64,000 nucleotides of DNA from JAPHTQ01 sp050287105 (lineage in GTDB: Bacteria; Pseudomonadota; Gammaproteobacteria; Thiohalomonadales; Thiohalomonadaceae). Within the stretch, counting starts at the first letter, position 1; every line of letters begins with the position of its first letter. Both the position numbers and the translations under genes were made by a program. Shown here one piece after another: positions 24,283 through 32,067 of the stretch. Below the pieces are notes generated by a model. The model was given only the letters and a program-made list of their open reading frames with translations, did not search any database and had not been told where the DNA came from. The stretch spans positions 4,858 to 68,857 of the forward strand of contig JBNKBG010000002.1 in the NCBI GenBank assembly GCA_050287105.1, given 5' to 3'.

Positions 24283-25176
24283 TCAGTCCCACAACCAGGC
24301 CGCACCACGCACCCCGCTGGAGTCGCCGTGCAAGGGTGGCAGCAACCGGGTATCGACCCGATCCGAAAAAACATACTCTCCCCACAACTTCGGCACGTTG
24401 GTGTAGAGCCTTTCGATCTTCGACATACCACCACCCAGCACGATCACATCCGGGTCCAGCAGATTAATCACCGAGGCCAGGGCGCGGGCCATGCGATCTT
24501 CATAGGCCTGTAACGCCGACTCCGCCAGCACCTCCCCCTGCTCAGCACGAACAACGATGGCTTCCGCAGTCACTCCATCCCCTCCCATGCGCTGGTATGC
24601 CGCGGCAAAACCGGGGCCGGAGAGCCAGGTTTCGATGCACCCCTGTTTACCGCAGTAACATTCGGGACCGGGCAACTCCTCCGCCCTAGGCCAGGGCAAT
24701 GGATTGTGGCCCCACTCCCCGGCAATGGCATTGGGACCGGTTAAAGGTTTACCGTTGATCACAACACCACCGCCGGTACCGGTGCCGATGATCACTCCGA
24801 ATACCACTGCGGCTCCGGCTGCGGCACCATCGACCGCCTCGGAAACGGCAAAACAGTTGGCATCGTTACTCAGGCGAATTGGACGGGATAACATCTGCTC
24901 CAGATCCCGATCCAGCGCCCTGCCGATAATCCAGGTGGAGTTGGCATTTTTCACCTTGCCAGTGGCCGGAGAGATCGCCCCGGGGATACCGACGCCCACC
25001 GTCCCCTGCTGACCCAGTTCCTGCTCGATTTCCTGCACCAACTCGACAATGCTGCTTAACGTCGCTGCATAATCGTGGCGAGGGGTCTCCACCCGACGAC
25101 GCAGCAATTCGCTGCCATCGCTCGCCAGCGCAACGGCTTCGATTTTGCTGCCACCAAGGTCAACACCAATGCGCAC
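24283..25176 (-). CDS. ROK-family fructokinase/glucokinase (Mak-like)
   Basis: 297 residues. Closest by eye to E. coli Mak, a manno(fructo)kinase. ATP-binding IGVDLGGSKIEAVAL, catalytic SNDANCFAVSEAVDGAAAG, IIGTGTGGGVVI, GEWGHNPLPW and the ROK zinc motif CYCGKQGCIETWLSG are all kept. C-terminal LDPDVIVLGGGMS and HGDSSGVRGAAW match Mak. The start is GTG at 25176, eight bases after GAGGA; longer in-frame readings lack a ribosome-binding site. Divergent from the DsrC-like gene. Confidence 0.88.
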   Translation of the reverse strand: MRIGVDLGGSKIEAVALASDGSELLRRRVETPRHDYAATLSSIVELVQEIEQELGQQGTVGVGIPGAISPATGKVKNANSTWIIGRALDRDLEQMLSRPIRLSNDANCFAVSEAVDGAAAGAAVVFGVIIGTGTGGGVVINGKPLTGPNAIAGEWGHNPLPWPRAEELPGPECYCGKQGCIETWLSGPGFAAAYQRMGGDGVTAEAIVVRAEQGEVLAESALQAYEDRMARALASVINLLDPDVIVLGGGMSKIERLYTNVPKLWGEYVFSDRVDTRLLPPLHGDSSGVRGAAWLWD

Positions 25177-25259
25177 GATTTTTTCCTCGCTTGAGCTGGC
25201 GCGGGACGATCCCCACATCTATAGTCGAGTTAACAAGTTGGTTATATCGGAGGAGTCTT

Positions 25260-25547
25260 ATGCGTAGCGCAATCCTGGCAAGTGAAGCACCGCGGCAGCC
25301 CTGGAACGAACAGTTTGCCGAGAAGCTCGCCAAACAGTTTGGTATTGAGCGGTTGACCGACGCGCACTGGAAGGTGATTAACACCCTGCGCTGTCACTTC
25401 ATCCAGTACGGCGCTCTACCACCGATGCGTTTTGCCTGCGATCTCAGTCGCCTTGAGCCGCATTGTGTTGACCAACTCTTCCACTCACCGCGGGAGGCCT
25501 GGCGGATTGCCGGCCTGCCTGATCCGGGAGACGAGGTGCAACACTAA
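25260..25547 (+). CDS. DsrC/TusE-family protein lacking the C-terminal cysteines
   Basis: 95 residues after a strong GGAGGAG. The helical DsrC core is visible: LTDAHWKVINTLRCHFIQYG, PPMRFACDLSRLEP and a C-terminal arm REAWRIAGLPDPGDEVQH. Typical DsrC/TusE proteins end GLPxPTGCV and carry a second cysteine ten residues earlier; both are absent here, so sulfur-carrier chemistry of that kind is unlikely. Such cysteine-free homologues are thought to be regulatory. No dsrAB or tus genes are in the window. Confidence 0.82.
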   Translation: MRSAILASEAPRQPWNEQFAEKLAKQFGIERLTDAHWKVINTLRCHFIQYGALPPMRFACDLSRLEPHCVDQLFHSPREAWRIAGLPDPGDEVQH

Positions 25548-25553
25548 GCGAAC

Positions 25554-25913
25554 TCACTCCTTCTCATATTCCGCTGCCCGGCGCGCATCACCACGCACCT
25601 TCTCCGCCGGGTAGCGCTGTTCGTTAATTTCAATCTTCTCCCAGGCCGCTTGCACCGGATCGACCCCCAGGCGATCTGCCGTGCGGATCAAAAAGATCAA
25701 AATATCCGCCAACTCCAGCCGCACCTCGTCGAGCTTTTCTGCTGGCAAAGCAAAGCTCTGCTCCTCGCTTAACCATTGAAAGTGTTCCACCAGTTCCGCT
25801 GCCTCGGCGATGAGTGCCATGGAGAGGTTTTTCGGTGAGTGAAACTGCTCCCAATCACGGGCGCGGGCGAATTCGGCCAGACGCTGGCGTAACTGTTCCA
25901 GGGAATCCTGCAT
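25554..25913 (-). CDS. MazG-like nucleotide pyrophosphohydrolase
   Basis: 119 residues from the ATG at 25913 (MQDSLEQLRQRL), preceded by GAGGGA; an ATG 18 bases upstream is in frame. The all-alpha NTP-PPase motif is clear: SPKNLSMALIAEAAELVEHF (E-x2-E-E type) and LELADILIFLIRTADRLG (E-x2-D). The family hydrolyses nucleoside triphosphates such as dCTP to the monophosphate, cleaning the nucleotide pool. The length fits the small stand-alone form. Confidence 0.9.
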   Translation of the reverse strand: MQDSLEQLRQRLAEFARARDWEQFHSPKNLSMALIAEAAELVEHFQWLSEEQSFALPAEKLDEVRLELADILIFLIRTADRLGVDPVQAAWEKIEINEQRYPAEKVRGDARRAAEYEKE

Positions 25914-25980
25914 GGTCTGTCCCTCAGCCATTAACTATGGGCAGAGTATCAGGCATGAACGGGATAGCGGAAGAGCGGGC

Positions 25981-26008
25981 AAAAGAAAGCCGACCTGTTC
26001 AGGTCGGC
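25981..26008 (-). terminator. Intrinsic terminator of the 69-residue protein gene
   Basis: Stem GCCGACCTG/CAGGTCGGC followed on the minus strand by TTTCTTTT, 31 bases after the stop of the gene at 26040-26249. Confidence 0.85.
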
Positions 26009-26039
26009 AAATGGGGGAACAATGAGGAGGAGTTACAGA

Positions 26040-26249
26040 TTAAGCTAGTTCAACTTGAGCGGTTAAACGATCCAGCATTCTGCGGCGACGCTCAATCAAC
26101 CGCGTATAGAGTCCATGTGACCATTGGTCAGCGGGGCACTCACTGAAGGGATCAATCTTCGCCAGTGCCTCCTGGAACATGTTTATTTCGTCGTGAATCT
26201 TGCGATGCACAGATGAGATCAGATGACGTACAGCAGTGACATTGTCCAT
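26040..26249 (-). CDS. Small conserved-type hypothetical protein (69 residues)
   Basis: Start ATG 26249 is five bases after GGGAGG, an excellent site, and the gene ends at a clear terminator, so translation is likely. The product is soluble and helical with a basic C-terminal half (MDNVTAVRHLISSVHRKI, LYTRLIERRRRMLDRL). No family recognised. It has its own transcription unit: a 280-base upstream spacer with the palindrome GGGGTAATACCCC at about 26334-26346. Confidence 0.75.
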   Translation of the reverse strand: MDNVTAVRHLISSVHRKIHDEINMFQEALAKIDPFSECPADQWSHGLYTRLIERRRRMLDRLTAQVELA

Positions 26250-26531
26250 TTCAACCTCCCTGTAAGGAGCACTCCCTACTCTATGGAGCCGCGAGATGAT
26301 TTTTGTTCGGTCTGGTGGAAGCGGCGTCAGCCGGGGTAATACCCCACTGCATGACTTCACCGACCCTTCGTATGCGTTAAGTATTAGCAGGCGAAATGTG
26401 GGGTATTTGTGAACTGGCGCAAACTTTTGTAAAACGTAGGGGATTTAGAGGCAAACTATTAGATTTTTTTGTGTGATAGCGGTCGGCTAATGAAGAAATT
26501 GGCGTTAGTGAGGACTAACAAACAAGGTAGG

Positions 26532-27347
26532 CTACCGGTCTACTGAGATATTCCCGCTCCAGCGCAGGGGGACCTTACCCAGGCCGGGTACCTGCAGGCG
26601 CCCATCAAAAACCACCGGGATTTTGCCACCGCCCTTGATGCGACTGATCACCCCACCCAACTCGCTGTAACTCAGACTCATGCCCAGCGCCAGACGACCC
26701 TGCTTTCCCGCACCCAGCGAGAGCGGGGCCAGGCTCTTGCCCCTGGCGACGGTGCCATTGGCAATCTTCAGGTCGTAGTCGATCCCTTCCAGACGTAGCG
26801 GAAAGCGGTTCTCATTCTTCATCTCGAGGCCAACCTCGATATCGATGCCGGAGAGGGTTACCCGCTTGAGACCCAGCTTGCCAATAGTGACCTTGGGCAG
26901 TGAGGGGATGCCCAGGGTACCGCTGGTTTTGTAGGGCAGCTTGAACAGACCAAAGTCGATATCGCCGCCCAGGGCATAACGCACCTTGTCCTGTTTCAGC
27001 AGCGCCGAGGCACCATCAAACATCTCCTTGTAGGCCAGGGTGAGCGGCAGCGTCAGGGTGGAGCTGCCGTTGGCAGCCAGTTTGAGCTTTTGTCCGGTGT
27101 TGCCCTTGAGCAGCGGCTTCTCTTCGATATCCAGCTTATAGCTCAACCCCTCCAGGGTAATGCCGAGGGGATTGGGATTTTTTACCGCCAGCACAAAGGC
27201 CACGTCCATACCACCCAGGGTAATACCGGTGACCTTCACCTGCTGCATCGCCACCTCCGGTTTCTTGATCCCCTCCTTGAGCGCCGCACAGGAGAGAAGA
27301 GTGAGGCCGAGCGGTAACAGGAGAAGAAGACGCCACGCTTTGTGCAT
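26532..27347 (-). CDS. LEA2/WHy-domain lipoprotein
   Basis: 271 residues. The N-terminus MHKAWRLLLLLPLGLTLLSC carries a lipobox (LLSC-A), so the protein is likely lipid-anchored after cleavage before Cys20. Two tandem LEA type-2 (water-stress/hypersensitive response) domains follow: VTGITLGGMDVAFVLAVKNP near residue 39 and LKRVTLSGIDIEVGLEMKNE near residue 157, both with the N-P/N-R after the strand. Function unknown; bacterial LEA2 lipoproteins are linked to stress. GAGGT precedes the start. Follows a small membrane protein gene by 14 bases. Confidence 0.88.
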   Translation of the reverse strand: MHKAWRLLLLLPLGLTLLSCAALKEGIKKPEVAMQQVKVTGITLGGMDVAFVLAVKNPNPLGITLEGLSYKLDIEEKPLLKGNTGQKLKLAANGSSTLTLPLTLAYKEMFDGASALLKQDKVRYALGGDIDFGLFKLPYKTSGTLGIPSLPKVTIGKLGLKRVTLSGIDIEVGLEMKNENRFPLRLEGIDYDLKIANGTVARGKSLAPLSLGAGKQGRLALGMSLSYSELGGVISRIKGGGKIPVVFDGRLQVPGLGKVPLRWSGNISVDR

Positions 27348-27361
27348 ACGGTTTACCTCGC

Positions 27362-27724
27362 TCAGAATCCCCAGGATTGCGGGTTGGGATAGGGACGCTT
27401 CATGTTCAACAGTCGGATCCCTTTGATACAGCGGACCAGGAACCAGATGAGCAGGAACAGCAGAACCAGATAGCCGATCATGACGAATAGCAACAGAACA
27501 CCAACAATGCTGATCAGTGTGCTGATCCAGAAGGTGCGAATTTGCAAAGTGTAATGACTTTGCAACCACTCCGGCGCCTCGTCGCGGTAGACATAGGCCA
27601 CCACCACACCGATCAGGCCAGTAACCCCGCCAAACAGGGGAGAGGCCAGTAGCAGCAGGTAAACCAGCATCGCCGCACCCTGTCCCTGTGTGGCGACGGG
27701 TGGCGGCGTTTCCCATTCAGTCAT
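27362..27724 (-). CDS. Small membrane protein, DUF4870/Tic20-like
   Basis: 120 residues with about three membrane segments: AAMLVYLLLLASPLFGGVTG near residue 17, FWISTLISIVGVLLLFVMIG near 65, and LVLLFLLIWFLVRCIKG. The pattern W-L-x-x-H-x4-Q-x-R-T-FW-I (EWLQSHYTLQIRTFWI) is the DUF4870 signature. Function unknown. Directly upstream of the LEA2 lipoprotein gene, 14 bases apart, so one operon is likely. Confidence 0.82.
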   Translation of the reverse strand: MTEWETPPPVATQGQGAAMLVYLLLLASPLFGGVTGLIGVVVAYVYRDEAPEWLQSHYTLQIRTFWISTLISIVGVLLLFVMIGYLVLLFLLIWFLVRCIKGIRLLNMKRPYPNPQSWGF

Positions 27725-27787
27725 CTGTCGCGTCCTTCTGCTACGGATATTTGCCCCATTAGAGAGTGAAAATCGGCGTATTTCAAG

Positions 27788-28354
27788 TCAGCCATGAAAG
27801 GCTTCGTCCGAAGCCAGCCAGGCCAGCTCTTCAGCCGTTGATTCGCGCCCAAGGATTTCATTGCGATGGGGAAAGCGACCGAAACGCCGCACGATCTCGC
27901 GATGATGCTTGGCCCAGTGCAAATTGCCATCCAGCCCCGCCGCCCCAAATAACGCCAGAGCGCGATCCTGATCCGCCAGCGACTCACTGTGCATAAAGGG
28001 TATGTAGAGAAACGCCTTTTCCTGTTGGGAGAGCTGCCGATCCCAGCCCTGTTCAATAGCAACCGTTGCCGCGCTGCACGCGCCGGCTTCTCCGGCAAAA
28101 CTCTCCGCTTTGCCGCGATAGATATTCAAGGGTAGTTGATCGAGCAGGATCACCAGCGCCAGTGCACCGTGCGGTGAGCTCAGCCAGTGTGTCAGTTCGC
28201 CACGCAGGCCTGCCTGGACATCGGCTCCAAAACGCTGCCGCAGTTCATCGTCGAAGGCTTTTGTCGAACGGAACCAGCGCTTTGCCGATGTTTCGGAAAA
28301 CCAGAACTGAAGGAGCTTTTCGGCTTCTACGGGCGTTGCAGAGGATTCATTCAT
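27788..28354 (-). CDS. DUF924 family protein
   Basis: 188 residues, all-helical, TPR-like. Signature segments are LLQFWFSETSAKRWFRSTKA near residue 14, ALVILLDQLPLNIYRG near 65, AFLYIPFMHSESLADQDRAL near 113 and RFGRFPHRNEILGRESTAEE near 156. The family is widespread with no established function. The start is MNESSATP at 28354. Part of a minus-strand run from 29119 to 26532, with a 9-base gap from the upstream membrane protein gene. Confidence 0.93.
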   Translation of the reverse strand: MNESSATPVEAEKLLQFWFSETSAKRWFRSTKAFDDELRQRFGADVQAGLRGELTHWLSSPHGALALVILLDQLPLNIYRGKAESFAGEAGACSAATVAIEQGWDRQLSQQEKAFLYIPFMHSESLADQDRALALFGAAGLDGNLHWAKHHREIVRRFGRFPHRNEILGRESTAEELAWLASDEAFHG

Positions 28355-28363
28355 TACACTTCC

Positions 28364-29119
28364 TCACACCTGCCGGAACTGGCGGTAGAGTACGTAGGCA
28401 CCCCAGAGCAAAGCAACGATTACGATTATCTCGCCCAGCGTATCAACGACACGCGCAATGGCGTGATCTTTGGGCAACATACCGAGATCCCAAAGCAGGT
28501 TATTCCAGTCATGGATACCGGGCCTGTCGCGCCCCGTGCCACCGCCCACCAGTTGTAACTCCATGGCGCGGGCATCATTAATGTACGGCGCGATATCCAT
28601 CATGCTTTGACCTAACCACCAGATACCTACCGATGCGCCGAAGTGGTCCTGATGTTTGAACAGAAACGTTCCTGCCACGGTCAGTGGCATGATCAACTGC
28701 ATCAACGTTCCACCCAGCACCATCATGAAATCGCCAAACGGGCGGAAAAGAAAGTGCCCTGCCTCATGAAACACCAGATCGATATTGTGCATAAAGGAGT
28801 GACCGATGGCATTGCTCTCCATCTTCAGCAGAATGAAGTGCCAACCCCAGATAAACAGCAACAGATAGATCGCAACCCTGCCCCAGTAGGTCGCCGGATT
28901 GATAGTGGTTGCCGCTTCACGTTCGATCAGCCGGTTTGCCAGGTGCTCACGTTCGGCGGCTGACATTTGCGCGGTGGATACGGGTGCCTCAGTACCATCC
29001 CTGGCGGCGTTGTATTTGTACCATTTGGCATAGACCAGTCCGCAGACAGGACAGATGTCCGGGGTGCCGACATCTGTCGGCTGACGTTGATAGTCACACT
29101 TTGGGCAGGCCTGATCCAT
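28364..29119 (-). CDS. Zinc-ribbon membrane protein with an HEAGH metallopeptidase-like motif
   Basis: 251 residues. N-terminal zinc ribbon CPKCDYQ...CPVCGLVYAKW (residues 4-30), a linker, a first helix near 80 (VAIYLLLFIWGWHFILL), then NIDLVFHEAGHFLFRPFGDF near 112, an H-E-x2-H motif at a membrane segment as in M50 site-2 proteases, and further helices. The NPDG-type second motif of M50 is replaced by something like MMDIAPYINDA, where Asp could be a third ligand. Activity unproven. ATG 29119 is preceded by an in-frame GTG. Confidence 0.78.
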   Translation of the reverse strand: MDQACPKCDYQRQPTDVGTPDICPVCGLVYAKWYKYNAARDGTEAPVSTAQMSAAEREHLANRLIEREAATTINPATYWGRVAIYLLLFIWGWHFILLKMESNAIGHSFMHNIDLVFHEAGHFLFRPFGDFMMVLGGTLMQLIMPLTVAGTFLFKHQDHFGASVGIWWLGQSMMDIAPYINDARAMELQLVGGGTGRDRPGIHDWNNLLWDLGMLPKDHAIARVVDTLGEIIVIVALLWGAYVLYRQFRQV

Positions 29120-29152
29120 CACCAGATAGTATCCCCACCCACGTCGCTAAAG

Positions 29153-29178
29153 CAAAAAAACCCCGCCAAAGGGCGGGG
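29153..29178 (-). terminator. Terminator of the TonB-dependent receptor gene
   Basis: Stem CCCCGCC/GGCGGGG with a short loop, then TTTTTTT on the minus strand, 44 bases past the receptor stop codon. Confidence 0.9.
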
Positions 29179-29221
29179 TCTGCGCACAGCCGCAAGATGT
29201 CGCAGTAAGCAGGAGTATAAT

Positions 29222-31231
29222 TTAGAATTTATATGCCGCATTCAGGTAGACGTAACGGCCCGGCTCGTTTATCAGCATGACATCGCCGCTGCCATCGGAC
29301 AGTAATTTTAGATCCTTGTAAGTATTGGTGGTGGCGTATGTCTCGTCGGTCAGGTTTTCCACGCCCAGAGTCAGTTGTATGTTCTTTACCACCATATGTT
29401 CCACCTTCAGGTTGATAACCTGATATGCATCGATAGCCTGTTCACCGTTATCTGCGTCGAAGTTGCTCCACTTGTCGGCAGCGACATACTCCAATCTGAT
29501 ATTGCCTTTGGCCGAGTAATCGTAGTTAAGTGCCAGATTGAGCTTGGTCGGTGAGATCTCTGCCAGGTCCTTGTCAGTTTGTCCGGTCAGTGCTTCACTC
29601 TTTTCACCGCGCTGCCAGGCGATACCGTAGTCGAGACTGAACTGATCGTTGATGAACCATGCACCGCTGAGGGAGGCGCCGTAGATCACCGCATCGATGT
29701 TCTCAAAGTTATTGGTAGAGCTATCGGCGTTGTAGTAGATGTAATCCTTAAGTGTACTGTGGAACAATTTGGCCTTTACGCTGGAACTCTCGTACTTATG
29801 CTCTACACCAAGATCGATTTCGGTGTTGGTAGTTTGCTTCAGATCGGAAGTACCAGTCTCGACAGGCCCCATCATGCTTGGACCATGGAAGTAAAGTTCA
29901 CGTGCATCGGGTACCCGGGATGAGATACCAACACCGCCGAAGTAGCGTGTCGAGGCATTGGCATTGTAGCTGGTGAAGAGAAAGCCACTTACGTTGCTGT
30001 AATCATTATCCGGTTGGGCATAAGCATTGCCTGGTTTGATGCTGGTGCTATCGGCACGCAAACCGCCCTTTACGTTCCAGGCGTCGATACGTTTGTCCAA
30101 CTCCACAAACAGCGCCTGATTCTGTGTATCCACATCATCGATACTGGTCTGGCCATCCATAGATGTCACCATCATCCCACCCTTGACAGTATATGTGCCG
30201 TCCCAGTTACGCTTGCTGGCATCGAGACCTACAGTCAGGCTTGTGTCGACATCCAGATCCATGCGGTTTTTCACTTTGAATCCCTGTACTGCTGTAGTCA
30301 GCGCGCTGATCATCTCATTGGCCGAGTTTGTACCGGATGCAAGACGATAGTAGGTGGACATAGGGTGATCGACCCTGCTGTCGTAGTACTGAAAATCGAG
30401 TGACTTGGAATAACTGCCCAGATCACGAATCGTGTACTCGGCATTGAGAATGTCCGAGTTATCGTAGAGTGCATCCATACCACTGGAGGGGTAGAGCACA
30501 TCATCACTGCGATTGGCGGTATAACTTAGTCGTAACTCCTGGTTCTCAGCGGTATCGACATAGAGCTTGGCCATCGCGGTCTGTTTTACATAGGCCTCCT
30601 GGTCTTTGTATTCCGCTTGGTACTGAGATGTGCTGGCCGGATTTAGATTGTTAATCTGATCGTAAAAGGTGTTGCCGTCCCCATCTTCATATTGATCACT
30701 GCTTTCGCGTGAAGCACTCAGCAGAATCCGCATAGTATCGGTTCCTGCGCTCATGGAGGCATACGCCTTCTGGTAATTCCAGCTGCCGAAGTTAACTCCG
30801 ACTTCTCCCGCCAGTTTTTTCTCGGGCCTTTTGGTGGTGATCATCACCGCACCGCTGAGGGTACCGAAGTTCTCTACGTCATAGGGGCCTTCGGTGATAT
30901 CGATACCGTCGACATTGTTGGCCAGGATGTGCGAGGTGGGTGGGTCCATACGGTTAGGGCAGGCACCATAAACCTTGGCACCGTCAATCAGGATGTTGAT
31001 ATTGTCCTTCTTCTGACCGCGCAGAATGATATCGTTGGCGATACCGCTGCGGCGTACCAATGAAACTTCTGGGACCTGGCTGGCCAATGCTTCAGCAAGG
31101 TCGGCAGACTTTAATTCCTCACCGCTTACATCATTAAGTGTGGTTGCCTCAACATTAATTATTGGTGTGGTATTTTCTTCCGCATGCAGCGGTACTGCAC
31201 ACAGCAGTAGCAGGCAGGCATATTTTTTCAT
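29222..31231 (-). CDS. TonB-dependent copper receptor (OprC/NosA family)
   Basis: 669 residues: signal peptide (MKKYACLLLLCAVPLHA), plug domain (ADLAEALASQVPEVSLVRRS, IILRGQKKDNINILIDGAKV), then a 22-strand-type barrel ending in F (VYLNAAYKF). The plug holds YGACPNRMDPPTSHI, the C-x3-M motif of OprC/NosA, and DHPMSTYYRL near residue 312 gives the H-x-M pair; together these form the copper site known in OprC. It imports copper across the outer membrane, often for copper enzymes of denitrification. nnrS lies nearby. A terminator follows. Confidence 0.88.
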   Translation of the reverse strand: MKKYACLLLLCAVPLHAEENTTPIINVEATTLNDVSGEELKSADLAEALASQVPEVSLVRRSGIANDIILRGQKKDNINILIDGAKVYGACPNRMDPPTSHILANNVDGIDITEGPYDVENFGTLSGAVMITTKRPEKKLAGEVGVNFGSWNYQKAYASMSAGTDTMRILLSASRESSDQYEDGDGNTFYDQINNLNPASTSQYQAEYKDQEAYVKQTAMAKLYVDTAENQELRLSYTANRSDDVLYPSSGMDALYDNSDILNAEYTIRDLGSYSKSLDFQYYDSRVDHPMSTYYRLASGTNSANEMISALTTAVQGFKVKNRMDLDVDTSLTVGLDASKRNWDGTYTVKGGMMVTSMDGQTSIDDVDTQNQALFVELDKRIDAWNVKGGLRADSTSIKPGNAYAQPDNDYSNVSGFLFTSYNANASTRYFGGVGISSRVPDARELYFHGPSMMGPVETGTSDLKQTTNTEIDLGVEHKYESSSVKAKLFHSTLKDYIYYNADSSTNNFENIDAVIYGASLSGAWFINDQFSLDYGIAWQRGEKSEALTGQTDKDLAEISPTKLNLALNYDYSAKGNIRLEYVAADKWSNFDADNGEQAIDAYQVINLKVEHMVVKNIQLTLGVENLTDETYATTNTYKDLKLLSDGSGDVMLINEPGRYVYLNAAYKF

Positions 31232-31327
31232 TTCGTTCCCCGGTTTTTGTCGGATAAATCGGGAAACGTAATGCAATAAACACGCCAGCACCAAGTGCTT
31301 GATTTACTGGCATGCGACAAGCAGTGT

Positions 31328-31343
31328 TGCGGCATATGCCGCA
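31328..31343. promoter_or_regulatory. 16-bp perfect palindrome upstream of the copper receptor gene
   Basis: TGCGGCATATGCCGCA lies 97 bases before the receptor start and 50 bases past the UDG gene stop. It could be an operator of the receptor promoter. No known regulator motif was matched. Confidence 0.4.
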
Positions 31344-31392
31344 TGTGAGACGCGATATGACTCAGCAGATTCCGTGTGTGATTACAACGGGG

Positions 31393-32061
31393 CTACACCT
31401 TTAGCTGTTTCAGGCGTTGCTTGAGTAGATTCGGGAAACGTTTGTACCAGGTAGCGTTGAGTGGCGAGGGATGGGGTAGCGGATAGATTTTCAGGCGGCG
31501 CTGCTTTCCATCTGGCGCCGCCAGGTCAACCTCGATGTAACTCTCGAAGCGATCTTCCCGCTCCCAGAAGGTTTCAAGTTTCTGTTTGGTTTCGCGTGAT
31601 TGATTGATCGCAAACCAGAGAAAAGCCTCACGTCCCAGGGTGATCATGGCCTCACCGTTCCAACCGTTGATCAAAAGGTCTGCTACCAGTGGCTGAAATT
31701 GCTTCTTTACCTTCATCGACCAGGCCTTGTTACCGGTCGGTTTATAGGGAACGGTGTTGGCCCAGAAAAAGCCCTTGCCTACTTCAACGGAGGCAGCAAA
31801 ATCGGGCAGCGGTTTCCCGTGCATATATTCGTAGATGGCAACACGCACCTTCTGTCCGCCTGCGCCGATGAAGGGCATCTGGTGTTGCACTTCGTCACGT
31901 CCCGGATCTCGACCAAAGAAGGCGATGCGCGTATCGGGGTTACCCATGCCGATCACGGGATCAAAGGGATCACGTTCGTAGTTTTCATAGACCGGCAGAT
32001 CGATACCTTTCAGATCCACCGCCAATTCACGAAAGGCTTTATTACGTTGTGTTGTATTCAT
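31393..32061 (-). CDS. Uracil-DNA glycosylase superfamily protein
   Basis: 222 residues of the UDG fold. Motif I region IAFFGRDPGRDEVQHQMPFI near residue 47 resembles G-x-D-P-G of family 4/5-type enzymes; WANTVPYKPTGNKAW follows; motif II HPSPLNATWYKR lies near residue 196. It probably removes damaged or deaminated bases. The specific family is unclear, and no iron-sulfur cysteine set is seen. Last gene of the murI-nnrS-UDG run, six bases after nnrS. Confidence 0.85.
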   Translation of the reverse strand: MNTTQRNKAFRELAVDLKGIDLPVYENYERDPFDPVIGMGNPDTRIAFFGRDPGRDEVQHQMPFIGAGGQKVRVAIYEYMHGKPLPDFAASVEVGKGFFWANTVPYKPTGNKAWSMKVKKQFQPLVADLLINGWNGEAMITLGREAFLWFAINQSRETKQKLETFWEREDRFESYIEVDLAAPDGKQRRLKIYPLPHPSPLNATWYKRFPNLLKQRLKQLKV

Positions 32062-32067
32062 CGTTTC

